From the NCBI RefSeq assembly GCF_008710285.1, contig NZ_VYQF01000009.1:82465-146464 (forward strand): a stretch of DNA of 64,000 nt, read 5' to 3'. Every line of letters begins with the position of its first letter. The first letter of the stretch is position 1. The translations under genes were made by a program, and so were the position numbers. This document shows positions 45,383 to 55,682 of the stretch, piece by piece. The stretch comes from Ginsengibacter hankyongi. Lineage in GTDB: Bacteria > Bacteroidota > Bacteroidia > Chitinophagales > Chitinophagaceae. Below the pieces are notes generated by a model that searched no databases, had not been told where the DNA came from, and was given only the letters and a program-made list of their open reading frames with translations.

Positions 45383-46142
45383 TTTTTTTTGCGAATTTTT
45401 TGATTAAGTCCTGGGCAACGGAAGTGTAAAAAAGATGGAAAACTTCATCTCCTTCCTTAATTATCCTTTCTGAAAATGGCGCCTCAATTACGTCCGGATG
45501 CAGTAATTTTTTTATGCTCCTTAATGATTGCCCAGGTCTTCGCTTAAATTTATCCGCAGTTTCTTTTACAGTTGCTGCTAAATCGCCATCGGCACAAATG
45601 ATGTTCACTATCCCCCATTCCAGCATTTGCTGCGCAGAGTAGGACTGTCCCAACATCAACATTTCTTTAACCCGGTTCATACCGATTTTGTACAGTAACC
45701 GTTGCGTACCACCCCCTCCGGGAATTAATCCAAGATGAACTTCCGGCAATCCCATTTTTGCCGAATCAATCGCAATAATAAAATCACACGCTAAGGCAAT
45801 TTCGAATCCGCCCCCAAGTGCGAAACCATTTATTGCAGCAATAAACGGAATAGCTGCGTTCTCAATGGTTTGATACAATTTTATTCCTTTTTGCTGGAAG
45901 CTTTTAAACTGTTCCGGAGTTTGTACTGCATATTCCTTGATATCCGCACCAGTCATAAATGAACGGCCTTTACCAGTGATCACTGCAACACGAATTGATG
46001 GATCACTGGTGATGACTGTTAAGGCTTCAATGATTTCGTTCATCATCTGAAAATTCATGGCATTCAAAAATTCAGGCCTGTTTAATATGAGTGTTGCAAC
46101 GCCATCCTGAAGTTCCAGTTCTATAGTTTCATATTGCTTCAT
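45375..46142 (-). CDS. Enoyl-CoA hydratase/isomerase (crotonase) family protein
   Basis: 255 residues from ATG at 46142 (MKQYETIELELQDGVATLIL), which overlaps the upstream stop as ATGA; the frame extends three codons further to 46151. Crotonase markers: GKGRSFMTGADIKEYA and FALGGGFEIALACDF for the oxyanion hole, GLPEVHLGLIPGGGGTQRLL with the first catalytic Glu, and NRVKEMLMLG with the second. It is likely a hydratase or isomerase on an acyl-CoA. With the CoA-transferase and M24 genes it forms a tightly coupled block. Its acyl-CoA substrate is not predictable from sequence. Confidence 0.92.
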   Translation of the reverse strand: MKQYETIELELQDGVATLILNRPEFLNAMNFQMMNEIIEALTVITSDPSIRVAVITGKGRSFMTGADIKEYAVQTPEQFKSFQQKGIKLYQTIENAAIPFIAAINGFALGGGFEIALACDFIIAIDSAKMGLPEVHLGLIPGGGGTQRLLYKIGMNRVKEMLMLGQSYSAQQMLEWGIVNIICADGDLAATVKETADKFKRRPGQSLRSIKKLLHPDVIEAPFSERIIKEGDEVFHLFYTSVAQDLIKKFAKKNG

Positions 46143-47281
46143 GCACAACAAGATTTAAACAATTTGTTTATTTTCTCCATTATGGTAAAGGTTGGGCCGT
46201 TTTCCTGTGCTGCCGAATGAATAAGCCCGGCTGCGGTTTCCTGGAAACGATTGAATCCTTTCATTCGCGGACGGACATAGGCGTGTTCCATGGTAGATAA
46301 CGTGTCAGCAAAAAAGCCGGAACAATCCTCGTTATTATCATTGTCAAGCCAGGCATCTAAATGGGCCGGTTGGCCGCCATTTTGATAATAGGCGGTTTTT
46401 TGAATATCTCCACCAAGTATGAATTGCATAAATGAAACGCATTCACTAATCTCTTTGGTTCGGGCGGAAATGGCCAGACCAGCTCCCCCTATAACGGATG
46501 ACTTCTTGCCGGGGCCACTCCCAGGTACGTCGGCGAAATGAATCCTATTTTTTTGCCACTTTTTTCTCGCATAATTGGTATAACCAAACGTAAAAGGAAT
46601 GTATACAATATCATCAGCAACACTCATGTGTTCCAGCATTTGTATTGGATTCATTTGGAAAGAATCTTTATATAGAAATCCCTTCCACGACCTGATCTGG
46701 TCTAATGCCCAGGCCCCTGTTTCAGCGTCCACACCATCTTCGTTGAAGACTGCCTCCCCGGCGTATTGGGCACATAGTGAAAGAAATACACACCATATAT
46801 CTGTCGCACATAATGGAACACCTATTTTATATGAAACTGGTAATTTTGAGGCAGCTTCAGCTAATTGCTTTAAATCCCGCGGTAGTTTCCAATCAAGAAG
46901 ATCAATGATATCCTTTCTATAAGCGGCCACCTGGGCCGCAGCATCTATTGGCAATGCCCACCAATGCCCATTATATCCATAGCTACTAAATGACGGACCA
47001 ACACTCTGAGATTCCTGGAAATCCATAAATGATTTGTCGAGAAAAGTATCCACCGGAACCAAAAGATCGTTGCTTGCAGCTTCCCCCATATAAGGGTGGT
47101 CAATCAATATAAAATCATAATCAGCAATCAGTTTTTCAATGGGATAATCCCCAAATTCTTTTAATGTACGCACATCCCAGGTAACTTCGACGCCTGTTTT
47201 CTCATGCCATATTTTTGCTACAGCTCTTAAGGGTTCGTAGCCTCTCGGATGATCCCACGTTATGCCTTTAAGTTTAACCAT
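46139..47281 (-). CDS. Solute-binding-protein-fold protein without signal peptide
   Basis: 380 residues. The sequence matches the sugar-type extracellular solute-binding fold: IWHEKTGVEVTWDVRTL, DYDFILIDHPYMGEAASNDL, VPVDTFLDKSFMDF, GHWWALPIDAAAQVAAYR and VIGGAGLAISARTKEISECV. Yet it begins MVKLKGITWDHPRGYEPLRA, with no signal peptide, no lipobox, and no upstream in-frame extension that would supply one. No ABC permease or ATPase is encoded in the window. It is therefore probably cytoplasmic and may sense or sequester a ligand or serve as an enzyme scaffold. It is coupled by ATGA overlap to the crotonase and follows the last GH38 gene by 52 bp. Confidence 0.85.
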   Translation of the reverse strand: MVKLKGITWDHPRGYEPLRAVAKIWHEKTGVEVTWDVRTLKEFGDYPIEKLIADYDFILIDHPYMGEAASNDLLVPVDTFLDKSFMDFQESQSVGPSFSSYGYNGHWWALPIDAAAQVAAYRKDIIDLLDWKLPRDLKQLAEAASKLPVSYKIGVPLCATDIWCVFLSLCAQYAGEAVFNEDGVDAETGAWALDQIRSWKGFLYKDSFQMNPIQMLEHMSVADDIVYIPFTFGYTNYARKKWQKNRIHFADVPGSGPGKKSSVIGGAGLAISARTKEISECVSFMQFILGGDIQKTAYYQNGGQPAHLDAWLDNDNNEDCSGFFADTLSTMEHAYVRPRMKGFNRFQETAAGLIHSAAQENGPTFTIMEKINKLFKSCCA

Positions 47282-47333
47282 TAATGAATTGCCTTTTACT
47301 ATCCAAATATTCTGTGTTCATATAGACTTGTTT

Positions 47334-50192
47334 TTAGAAATAAATCATATAGCTCTCAATGGAATTATTATTTAGATCCACGTGAATAGAATTACTCCCC
47401 TCCCATTTTGTATTTTTCTCATCTTCTTCTATCAGATTTATTTTATCAACTTTTTTAAATGACTTGTAAAATTGTATATCCGCATGCTCCTTTTTTCCTC
47501 CCATTTCAACAAATCTTAAAATAGTATTATCACTATTATCTGCTTTCTTAAACGCAGTTATTTGCACGAATGGGGACGAAGATTTTATAAAACTAAGTGT
47601 CAGAGGCAAGTTCCCCCTGTTTTGTTTATTCGTTTCCCGAACGGTATAAAAATTATGATTGTTACCAATCCCCAATGCATAGCCATTTTTCCAGCCGGGC
47701 TGATGTGATGTAATAGAAAACCGAAAAATATGGCCTCCCTTTTGTAAATACCAGTTCCCCTCACCATGACAGCTTTTGTGCGACGAAAGCATGATCGCTT
47801 GAAGTACAGGGTATGTAACAGCATCTACAGTGGGATCTATCCAATCAAAAACTGAAATTTCTGATGACATGGTTAATCCAAAATCGTTTGCATTGGCCGA
47901 GACAAAATTCTGCACTTCCCTTGGATGTATGTCCGAGGGTAGCTGGCGATAAGTGCCTCCCCAAGCCCAGCCTCCTGGTCTCATTTTCAATTCGGAACTT
48001 CCGACTGTAGAAATTCCCATCGGCGCATCATAACTTATGGCAGCTGTGTCGGCCCCTATGGGAAGCGCAAACCGCAACTGCCGGTTTTTTACGCCGGGCC
48101 AATCTGGTATCTCATATTCAAAAGTGATCTTTTTGATTTGGTGATAAACTTTAATTCGTTGAATTATTTGTACCTCGTTAAGTTCATCGATGCACTGAAA
48201 GGTGGAGAATAAAGCACCATCCTCAATCAGGCTCCATTTTGAGGTGTGATTACTTAGCTTGTCAAACCTGGACATGTTGGTTGCAGTAATCTCAGTAAAT
48301 TCACCGGCGCCATTGCCATCATACCCCAGATCCATGACATCACCCCCTGCAAAACGGGTGGTGTTTAATATGTTCCTCGCTAGTTCTTTATCGTAAAGGA
48401 CTTTAATGCCGCCGTTTCCAAAATCAATTTTATAAAATTTATTTTCGCAAAAATTCGGCATAGCGATATGATCACCGGAGAACGAACTGTGCTTTTTTGA
48501 GAGATAAAAGGTGGTGTAGCCTATGGAAGGAACTGAATCTGCCATAAATTGCATAACGGTGCTATCCCCTTTGAATATACCTTGCGAAAGTATTGCTCGT
48601 CCATCCTTATCCATCACCGAGTAATTCTCCCTATTTCCTGGCAGAACAACTTCTGCAATTCCGTTCCTCTTCCATGAAAGGTCATTAAATACGATTAATG
48701 CATCATTTTTGGAAGTTCTTATATTGGAACTGATAGATTTCAGTGAATTATCTAATAATTGTTTAGCCGTTTCATCGGCCTGGTGAAGATAGGCGCCAAA
48801 AATACTATCGGTTATTTCTCCATGTTTTCCACCCCAACCGTGGTCATCATATATTGACTTATACCATGCTGAATCGAACACGCTTTTCGGGTATTCTGAA
48901 AGATCATTCTTCAACAAAGAATTTATAGTGGTAAACATTTCTGCTGCCGGCAAATGAATGCCTGCTTCTTTCTTGGCTTTAATCGCTTCGTAATGGGCAG
49001 GCCCATGGATGTACAACCATAAGTTTGGCCGTTCACCGCTTATTGAGTCAAATCGTGCACCAGGCTTATCTATAGATGACAAGAAATCTTCAGCCGTGGC
49101 GTAGGTCAACCGTGGCATGTCAACACCTGCCTGCTCGGCAATTTTGTTCCATTGGTCAACTACTTCCTTATAATAGATCGGGCCGGCCGCATCGTTGCTG
49201 ATAACGACCGCAAAATGCGGCGGTATATTCCGTGAAGAATAATAAGCATCCCAGTTTTTTAATTCTTCGTTGAGCTTATGCATGGCAGTTGGGGCATCGT
49301 CGTTGAAATATTTATAAAACATGGAAGCCCACCCGTAATTGCCCGGGCTATAAGTCAGCACGCGTGACCCATCAGGGCTATACCAATTAAAAAAACCTTG
49401 CTTCATCCTGCTAACTACCAGGTATTTCACGCCGGATTTACTTAGAATTTGCGGAAATTGGTCCGTCCTTCCGGGGACGTCCATGTTAAATGCCGTTCTT
49501 GTATCTACCTGCCCGGTAAATTCATTATGAATCCATTTCCTCCCCAGATACAATTCCCTTATCAATTGCTCGCTTGATAATAGCCCTTCATATGGTTGAT
49601 TAAATGTTGCTCCCCAGGAAAATGTTTTCTTCTTGTAAGCGTCTATCACTGAATCCTTATAAGAAGGATATTCATTTAAGAGTTCTCTTAGATTCAGGGT
49701 TTGTTCCATACCAAAACTAAATCCTGGTTGCCTTTCGGAAATATCAAGGGCGGGAATAATAATTTTGTGTATTCTTTCATCTTTACATGAATCCGGCGTA
49801 TTCATCCAGGCAATATCCTGGTGAGAAGTATTAATGATATCAATCGTTCCATTTTTAAAATAACCCCAGTCCGGCGAAACATAAGGAAAAAATACCTGGG
49901 TAGACAACAAACGACCATGTTGTTGAAAAACAAGAAGACGCTCAGCGCCAATCAATGGCAGTTTCACTCTTAAAGAATCTTTTTCAGCTGTATATTCAAG
50001 TTTTTTCCCGTCAAGCTTTATTTCCAGGTCCTTTTTGTCTCCGTTGTAAACTATGATCGCGTCTGCAACAAGCTCTCCGTTCATTTTTTCATAATGAAAG
50101 GGTCTTTGATAGATGACCATTGATTCTTGGGCATGTCCTGAAAACAGGAAGAAAAAAACCATAATAAATAAACTCAAAGATTTTGCAATCAT
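47334..50192 (-). CDS. GH38 alpha-mannosidase, paralogue 1
   Basis: 952 residues with a signal peptide (MIAKSLSLFIMVFFFLFSGH, cleavage near AQES). An extra beta-rich N-terminal segment (about 25-110) is not seen in the other two copies. The catalytic domain begins NTSHQDIAWM with zinc ligands H124 and D126, and the nucleophile is D238 in FNMDVPGR, as in Golgi mannosidase II (His90, Asp92, Asp204). DDHGWGGKHG probably gives the last zinc His. C-terminal beta domains include GYDGNGAGEFTEI and KSCHGEGNWYLQKGGHIF. It would hydrolyse alpha-mannosides in the periplasm. The start is 15 bp after the stop of paralogue 2. Confidence 0.88.
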   Translation of the reverse strand: MIAKSLSLFIMVFFFLFSGHAQESMVIYQRPFHYEKMNGELVADAIIVYNGDKKDLEIKLDGKKLEYTAEKDSLRVKLPLIGAERLLVFQQHGRLLSTQVFFPYVSPDWGYFKNGTIDIINTSHQDIAWMNTPDSCKDERIHKIIIPALDISERQPGFSFGMEQTLNLRELLNEYPSYKDSVIDAYKKKTFSWGATFNQPYEGLLSSEQLIRELYLGRKWIHNEFTGQVDTRTAFNMDVPGRTDQFPQILSKSGVKYLVVSRMKQGFFNWYSPDGSRVLTYSPGNYGWASMFYKYFNDDAPTAMHKLNEELKNWDAYYSSRNIPPHFAVVISNDAAGPIYYKEVVDQWNKIAEQAGVDMPRLTYATAEDFLSSIDKPGARFDSISGERPNLWLYIHGPAHYEAIKAKKEAGIHLPAAEMFTTINSLLKNDLSEYPKSVFDSAWYKSIYDDHGWGGKHGEITDSIFGAYLHQADETAKQLLDNSLKSISSNIRTSKNDALIVFNDLSWKRNGIAEVVLPGNRENYSVMDKDGRAILSQGIFKGDSTVMQFMADSVPSIGYTTFYLSKKHSSFSGDHIAMPNFCENKFYKIDFGNGGIKVLYDKELARNILNTTRFAGGDVMDLGYDGNGAGEFTEITATNMSRFDKLSNHTSKWSLIEDGALFSTFQCIDELNEVQIIQRIKVYHQIKKITFEYEIPDWPGVKNRQLRFALPIGADTAAISYDAPMGISTVGSSELKMRPGGWAWGGTYRQLPSDIHPREVQNFVSANANDFGLTMSSEISVFDWIDPTVDAVTYPVLQAIMLSSHKSCHGEGNWYLQKGGHIFRFSITSHQPGWKNGYALGIGNNHNFYTVRETNKQNRGNLPLTLSFIKSSSPFVQITAFKKADNSDNTILRFVEMGGKKEHADIQFYKSFKKVDKINLIEEDEKNTKWEGSNSIHVDLNNNSIESYMIYF

Positions 50193-50207
50193 GACCAGTT
50201 TTTTTAA

Positions 50208-52928
50208 TTACCAATATACTCTAATTGTTTCGATACTATTATGTTTAACAGAAAACTTCAGGTAGTTTTCCGTCACAGGAATCTCACTTGAAACTTCTTC
50301 AATCAAATTAGTTTTATAAGCTTTTTTAAGAGATTTCTTAAACCGAAATTCCACATCGGTATCCTTTCCTTCTATCTCGAAAAACCGCAAAATAATTCCA
50401 TCGCCATCCTCGGCTTGTTTCATAGCGGTAATAATCACATTTTTCTTATTGACTGAAACGAAACTTCCCTTTTCAGTAAGTTTGGCCCCGTTGGTGCGAA
50501 CCGGATCTACTACTGCTTCTAATGTTTCATTTGCCTGTCGCCCGAATTGAAAGCCATTATCCCAACCAGGTGCATGGGTTGTAAGAGAAAAAGAATAGTA
50601 ATGATCACCCGTCTGCAGGTATTCATTACCCTCGCTGTGGCAACTTTTCCGGGACGCCAATAAAATAGGTTGCAATAAAGTTGAGTTAGGAGCTATCCCC
50701 GTAACATCCATAAAATCGAATGCAGCAACCGAAGAACTCATCGTTACCCCAAAACCTTTACCGGATGCGCTCATCCAGTTTTCGAGGCTACGCGGATGAA
50801 TCTTTTCGGGCAAGGTTTGATATATCTGACCTGCCGGTTTTCTTAATTCATCCTCTCCAATATTTACTACACCATACGGAACCTCGTAGCTCACCCTGGA
50901 ATTAGTAATATTCAATGGCAGCGCCAATCTGTATTCGCGGTACAAGGTTCCATCCCAGTTTTTTAATGCAATATTAAAGTCGATACGTTTTATTGTATTA
51001 TATACCTTGATAAATTCCTCTACGACTGCATTTCGGATCGGCTGCCTGTATTTAAATGTCGTATAGATGGGTCCGTCCTCGATAACGCTCCATTCCGTAT
51101 CGTAATTGCCGGTTTTATCAAAATCTACCATAGTGGGCTGTTGTATGGCATCGAACTCCCCAGCGCCAGTGCCTTCGGATTTTAGCGTAAATATTTCTCC
51201 TGCTGTTAACCCATTACTTTTCAGCACCTCTTTTCCGGAGGATTTATCGATTAATTTTTCTATCCCTCCTTTTCCAAAACTTATATGGTAAAATCGGTTA
51301 TCAAATTCTTTATCAAATGACATTCTTTTTCCAGGTTCAACTTTGTCCATCGGTCTTAAATAATAAGTATCGTAACCAACAGACGGAACTAAGCCGGCAA
51401 TAAATGTAATTTTACCCTTGTCAATGTATCCGTTTTTATCGAGCACTACATCAGAGATTTGTGATGGTAGTAATTTTCCTTCACTGTTATATACTCCAAC
51501 AGAAGAATGTGATCCTGGAATCGAGCCCAACGGGATGGTTACCGGATCTGTCCGATCCCAGCTAAGACTGTTGAAAACGACTACCGGAATACCTCTGGCA
51601 GTATTTGTATTAATTTGCGAAGCGATTTTTTGTATTGCTTCGTTTAGGAGATTACCTCCCTTTTCTTTTGCTTCTTCGAATTTTGCCAGAAAAGTATCGT
51701 CAGTGGATTGACCATCTTTACCACCCCAGCCGTGATCAGGATAAATTTTAGATTCCCAGGCCTGTAAAAATTGTTCTTTTGGATAAGAAATAGTATTATC
51801 AATCATTTTATCTGAAGACCAGAATTTTTCTGCAGCAGGCAGTAATACATCCGCTTCTCTGCTGGCTGATAATGCCCAATGATGGGACGGCCCGTGAATA
51901 TAAATCCACTCGTTCGGTCTTTCGCCAATTATTCCCGGAATTGTTGAAGATTCTTTAATATTTTTTATAAACTTATCAAATGTAGCAAAGTGGAACCTCG
52001 GAAGGGTTACGGGTAACCTTTCCCCGTTTTCATTTTCAACGGTCGAAACATTATTCCAAAAATTAATGAATGGATAAAGATTTTGCACAGGCTTTTGTCC
52101 CCACATGAATTCGTAGTTCAATACGGCAGGAATAACCTTTTGCGCAGATGCTTTGTTATTATAATTTTTTAGCCAGTAAACAACCTCCTCAGCCATACTT
52201 GCTAGAGCTGCCGTATCATCTTCTGCGAGTATATTGTAAAAGTCAATGTAGTGCCCAGGAGAATAGGCCGTAACAAATGATCCATCAGGGCTAAACCAGT
52301 TATAAAGACCTCGTTCAAACCTGCTGAAGAACATGCCATCCACGCCCGCTTTAGCCATCAATTGTGGCATCTGAAGACTCCTGCCGGGAACATCTGAATT
52401 ATAATAAACGGTTGGATTATAATTATTAAAATTATCTTTCAACCACTTCTTTCCAAAGTAGAATTGTCTTGCCAAAGATTCCCCGGAATACATGTCCTCA
52501 TAAACCTGCGTGAATGCTGCGCCCACAAGTATTCGGCCTTCTTTCATATAATTTAGCAGCGTATCTTTCTCATCCGGATGCCTGTTAATATACTCTTTCA
52601 CAATAGATGACTGTTCTATGTCCATTTGAAACGAAGGAGATTCTCTCAACCTTTTAATGAAAGGTGTCAACCATAAAGTATCCCGGTCTATTTTGCATTT
52701 TTCAATCGAATTACACCAGGCTAAATCCTGGTGTGTTGTAATAGTTAAATAAATAGACGCCCTACCGGCAGACAGTTCCTTAACTTCTTTTAATAAATTA
52801 AAGGTACTATTGCTCACTTTTAGAACTCCCGCATTATTTGTTTGTGCAGCAACGTTTGCAGTTGCTAACATGCACACAGAGAACAATAAAAGAATTGATT
52901 TACTCCACATATTAATTTGCTTTTTCAT
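50208..52928 (-). CDS. GH38 alpha-mannosidase, paralogue 2
   Basis: 906 residues from ATG at 52928 (MKKQINMWSKSILLLFSVCM), which begins the signal peptide ending near NVAAQ; the frame extends to 52961 but that start would overlap the upstream gene. Zinc motif TTHQDLAWCN (H66, D68 with this start) and nucleophile Asp in YYNSDVPGR are present, as is YPDHGWGGKDG. C-terminal beta sandwich: GEFDAIQQPTMVDFDKTG, KSCHSEGNEYLQTGDHYYSF and HSIETIRVYW at the end, matching the ends of the sister proteins. It differs from paralogue 1 mainly in lacking the N-terminal extension. A different mannose linkage or substrate length for each copy is a reasonable guess. Confidence 0.88.
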   Translation of the reverse strand: MKKQINMWSKSILLLFSVCMLATANVAAQTNNAGVLKVSNSTFNLLKEVKELSAGRASIYLTITTHQDLAWCNSIEKCKIDRDTLWLTPFIKRLRESPSFQMDIEQSSIVKEYINRHPDEKDTLLNYMKEGRILVGAAFTQVYEDMYSGESLARQFYFGKKWLKDNFNNYNPTVYYNSDVPGRSLQMPQLMAKAGVDGMFFSRFERGLYNWFSPDGSFVTAYSPGHYIDFYNILAEDDTAALASMAEEVVYWLKNYNNKASAQKVIPAVLNYEFMWGQKPVQNLYPFINFWNNVSTVENENGERLPVTLPRFHFATFDKFIKNIKESSTIPGIIGERPNEWIYIHGPSHHWALSASREADVLLPAAEKFWSSDKMIDNTISYPKEQFLQAWESKIYPDHGWGGKDGQSTDDTFLAKFEEAKEKGGNLLNEAIQKIASQINTNTARGIPVVVFNSLSWDRTDPVTIPLGSIPGSHSSVGVYNSEGKLLPSQISDVVLDKNGYIDKGKITFIAGLVPSVGYDTYYLRPMDKVEPGKRMSFDKEFDNRFYHISFGKGGIEKLIDKSSGKEVLKSNGLTAGEIFTLKSEGTGAGEFDAIQQPTMVDFDKTGNYDTEWSVIEDGPIYTTFKYRQPIRNAVVEEFIKVYNTIKRIDFNIALKNWDGTLYREYRLALPLNITNSRVSYEVPYGVVNIGEDELRKPAGQIYQTLPEKIHPRSLENWMSASGKGFGVTMSSSVAAFDFMDVTGIAPNSTLLQPILLASRKSCHSEGNEYLQTGDHYYSFSLTTHAPGWDNGFQFGRQANETLEAVVDPVRTNGAKLTEKGSFVSVNKKNVIITAMKQAEDGDGIILRFFEIEGKDTDVEFRFKKSLKKAYKTNLIEEVSSEIPVTENYLKFSVKHNSIETIRVYW

Positions 52929-52938
52929 CGCCTTGCAT

Positions 52939-55641
52939 TTATTTAATCCGGATCGTTTCAATTGAAAAAGGTTTTATCGGCAGCCTTATTCCATCTTCAC
53001 CTTTGGGTAAGGGCCTATCTTCCTCTTCGATCATGTTGGTACTGTTTACTCCGTTCACCTTACCAAACCAGCTAACGGTTGCGTCAACAGATTTTCCCTG
53101 CATATCCACTAACCGCATGATTATGTTATTTTCATCTTCCGATTTCTTGATCGCAGAAATTATTACATTGCCTGCATTTACGCCGGCAAAGCTGTAACTT
53201 AAAGGTAACCCTGGCCTCGGCGTACCAACATCCACCAAAACAGGCTGTAAAGGTTGATTCTGCATCTTTCCTGTGTGTACACTATTCAGCCAGTCCCCCC
53301 TGTTTGACGTCAAACTAAACTGATAAGAATGGTTGCCAGGTTGCAGATAATAATTCCCTTGCGAATGGCAACTTTTACGACTGGCTAACAGAATGGGCTG
53401 CAAAACAGGAGACGAATTATTTTTATTGGTAGGATCAATCCAATCGAATACAGCTACCGAGCTACTAACAGTTACAGAAACATCATTGGAACTGGAATTA
53501 AACCAATCCTGTACTTCGCGTGGGTGTATATCTTTACATGGTGTTGAATAAATCTGATCAGGTTTGGAAAAACCTGCAGCGCCTTTTAGTTCACTCTTAC
53601 CAACTTCCACTACTCCCATTGGTACTTCATAGGCAACTTTTGAATTTTGCTGATTAAGCGGAAAGGCCATTCGGTACTCGCGGTAGTGCTCTCCCGAAAA
53701 GCCCAATATTTTTAATTTAAAATCTATTTCCTTTAAATTATCGTACAAAGTGATGGTTTGATGAATAGTAGCAAATTTTGTTTGTTGTGTAAATTCCCAT
53801 GATTTTCTTACTGCGCCATACTCAGCACAAGTCCATTTTGGCTGGTACTGGCTAACTTTTTCAAACCCGTTCATAGATACCGGCTGAATGGCAGAAAATT
53901 CTCCGGCTCCGTTTCCCACGGATTCCAATTGAAATACCTCTCCACCTAATAAATTCCTGGTATCTAAAAGTTCTTTATTCAATTCCTTATCAAAAATGCT
54001 CTTTAATCCGCCCGCTCCAAATTGAACCTTGTAAAACCTGTTTTCATAGGTGGTTGCATTGGCTTCCGCACTTAGCAGCGATGGATTTGTGGCATGCACC
54101 GGAACTTCACTTTTTTGCTCAGCCGCGTAGGGTTCCAGGTAATACGTTTTATATCCAATGGAGGGAACGTTTTCTGCAACAAAAACAATGGTTACTACCT
54201 CGTCGGATTCTTTTACAGGCTTCGCAATGACTAACTGGCTTGGTATTTCTTTATTAGTAACAGCATCAAAAACCTTATACGACATGGTATCCTGCCCATA
54301 AACGTTTAGACTTATTTCAACCTTATCCGATCTTTCGCACGATAAGGGATTAAAAACTACCAACGCTTTACCTTTCTTATTAAACCCAATGGATTTTGAT
54401 ATTGACGATAAGCTATTTTGCAAAATGGTGTCTGCTATGCCATAGGCCTCTTCAAATTTGGTCCTGAAAGTCAAATCTGTCAGGTCACCGTGTTTACCCC
54501 CCCAACCATGGTCAGGATATATTGCCTTTTCCCATGCATTGGCAAAATCTTTTTGTGGGTAAAGCGAAAAATCATTTTTAAGGGTAGCGGAAATAGCAGC
54601 AAATTTCTCCGCAGCGGTCAGCGTTCTGTTTGCTTTTCGCGATGCCGTAAGTGCTCTTTCATGTGTTGGTCCATGAATATAAAGCCATTCATCCGGTCGT
54701 TCCCCGGTTAATTTTTCAAAGTTGGCGCCTGGAGTATCAAATGCCTTGAAACTGGCAGTTGTTCCGGAATGTTTTAAAAACGGCAGCCGATCTTTTTTTG
54801 CCTCCTGATTCCACATTTTAATCAACGATGCAAATTCATTAGGCTCCGACCAGTCCATAGAGATGAGATAAGGAAGCGCTGGCTTTATTTTATTCGTTTT
54901 ATAGTAAACCTCCCATTCGTTGAGACGCTTTATCAAAGCGTTCTTTTTCCCCTCATCGGTTTTTGCATTTACAACCGGTAAACTCGCCTCATAATATTGT
55001 CCCGGAGTCCATCCCAAAATAGAACTTCCGTCAGGACTATACCATCTATAGATACCAGGTTCAAACCTCGAAAAATTGAGATATTTTATTCCAGATTTGG
55101 CAAGAATTTGAGGCATTTGCAAAGCCCTGGCGGGTACATCTACATTCCAGGCGGTTATGAAGTCGCAGCCTGGCAACATCTTCTTCAACCATTTTCTTCC
55201 CAGATATGTTTCACGGATCAGCGCTTCTCCATCATACATTGATTCATAAGGACAGTTATAGGTAGCACCCCATTCCAGCCTTCCTTCTTTGGTATATTTT
55301 AATATCTCGTCATATCGCTCCGGATGCCTGGCAAGATATTCACGGAGAGATAATGAATTCTCTACACTAAAACAGAAATCCGGGTTACTTTTCATGATAT
55401 TTAATACAGGCGTCAGCATTTTTTCGTCCCGGAACTGCTCGCATGCTTTAATGGAATCCATCCAGGCAATGTCCTGGTGACTGGAGCTAACAATACTTAT
55501 CGTACCGTTTTTAAAATAAGAATGATCAGTATTGGTAGATCCTTGTGGGCGATAGTTGGTTTGAGCTGTAACGTCAGAACCTCCGCCAAACAAAACCACT
55601 ATTACAATTACAATTGTCGTAATAGTTTTAGTCATTTTCAT
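52939..55641 (-). CDS. GH38 alpha-mannosidase, paralogue 3
   Basis: 900 residues with a signal peptide (TKTITTIVIVIVVLFGGGSD, cleavage near VTAQ). Zinc motif SSSHQDIAWMDS and nucleophile Asp in AWNVDVPARALQMP are intact; YPDHGWGGKHGDLTD follows. The C-terminal part includes NGAGEFSAIQPVSMNGF, KSCHSQGNYYLQPGNHSYQF and PIKPFSIETIRIK. It is first of the three GH38 genes and lies 41 bp after the MFS transporter. All three share the KSCHxxGNxYLQ block, so they arose by duplication within one lineage. Confidence 0.88.
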   Translation of the reverse strand: MKMTKTITTIVIVIVVLFGGGSDVTAQTNYRPQGSTNTDHSYFKNGTISIVSSSHQDIAWMDSIKACEQFRDEKMLTPVLNIMKSNPDFCFSVENSLSLREYLARHPERYDEILKYTKEGRLEWGATYNCPYESMYDGEALIRETYLGRKWLKKMLPGCDFITAWNVDVPARALQMPQILAKSGIKYLNFSRFEPGIYRWYSPDGSSILGWTPGQYYEASLPVVNAKTDEGKKNALIKRLNEWEVYYKTNKIKPALPYLISMDWSEPNEFASLIKMWNQEAKKDRLPFLKHSGTTASFKAFDTPGANFEKLTGERPDEWLYIHGPTHERALTASRKANRTLTAAEKFAAISATLKNDFSLYPQKDFANAWEKAIYPDHGWGGKHGDLTDLTFRTKFEEAYGIADTILQNSLSSISKSIGFNKKGKALVVFNPLSCERSDKVEISLNVYGQDTMSYKVFDAVTNKEIPSQLVIAKPVKESDEVVTIVFVAENVPSIGYKTYYLEPYAAEQKSEVPVHATNPSLLSAEANATTYENRFYKVQFGAGGLKSIFDKELNKELLDTRNLLGGEVFQLESVGNGAGEFSAIQPVSMNGFEKVSQYQPKWTCAEYGAVRKSWEFTQQTKFATIHQTITLYDNLKEIDFKLKILGFSGEHYREYRMAFPLNQQNSKVAYEVPMGVVEVGKSELKGAAGFSKPDQIYSTPCKDIHPREVQDWFNSSSNDVSVTVSSSVAVFDWIDPTNKNNSSPVLQPILLASRKSCHSQGNYYLQPGNHSYQFSLTSNRGDWLNSVHTGKMQNQPLQPVLVDVGTPRPGLPLSYSFAGVNAGNVIISAIKKSEDENNIIMRLVDMQGKSVDATVSWFGKVNGVNSTNMIEEEDRPLPKGEDGIRLPIKPFSIETIRIK

Positions 55642-55682
55642 AAATTATGTTTTAAGTACCTGTTCATGTAGAAAGGCTTACG

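Noticed and set aside
52929..52961. Longer N-terminus for GH38 paralogue 2
   Set aside because: It overlaps the upstream coding end and places charged residues before the signal peptide; the internal ATG gives a standard leader.
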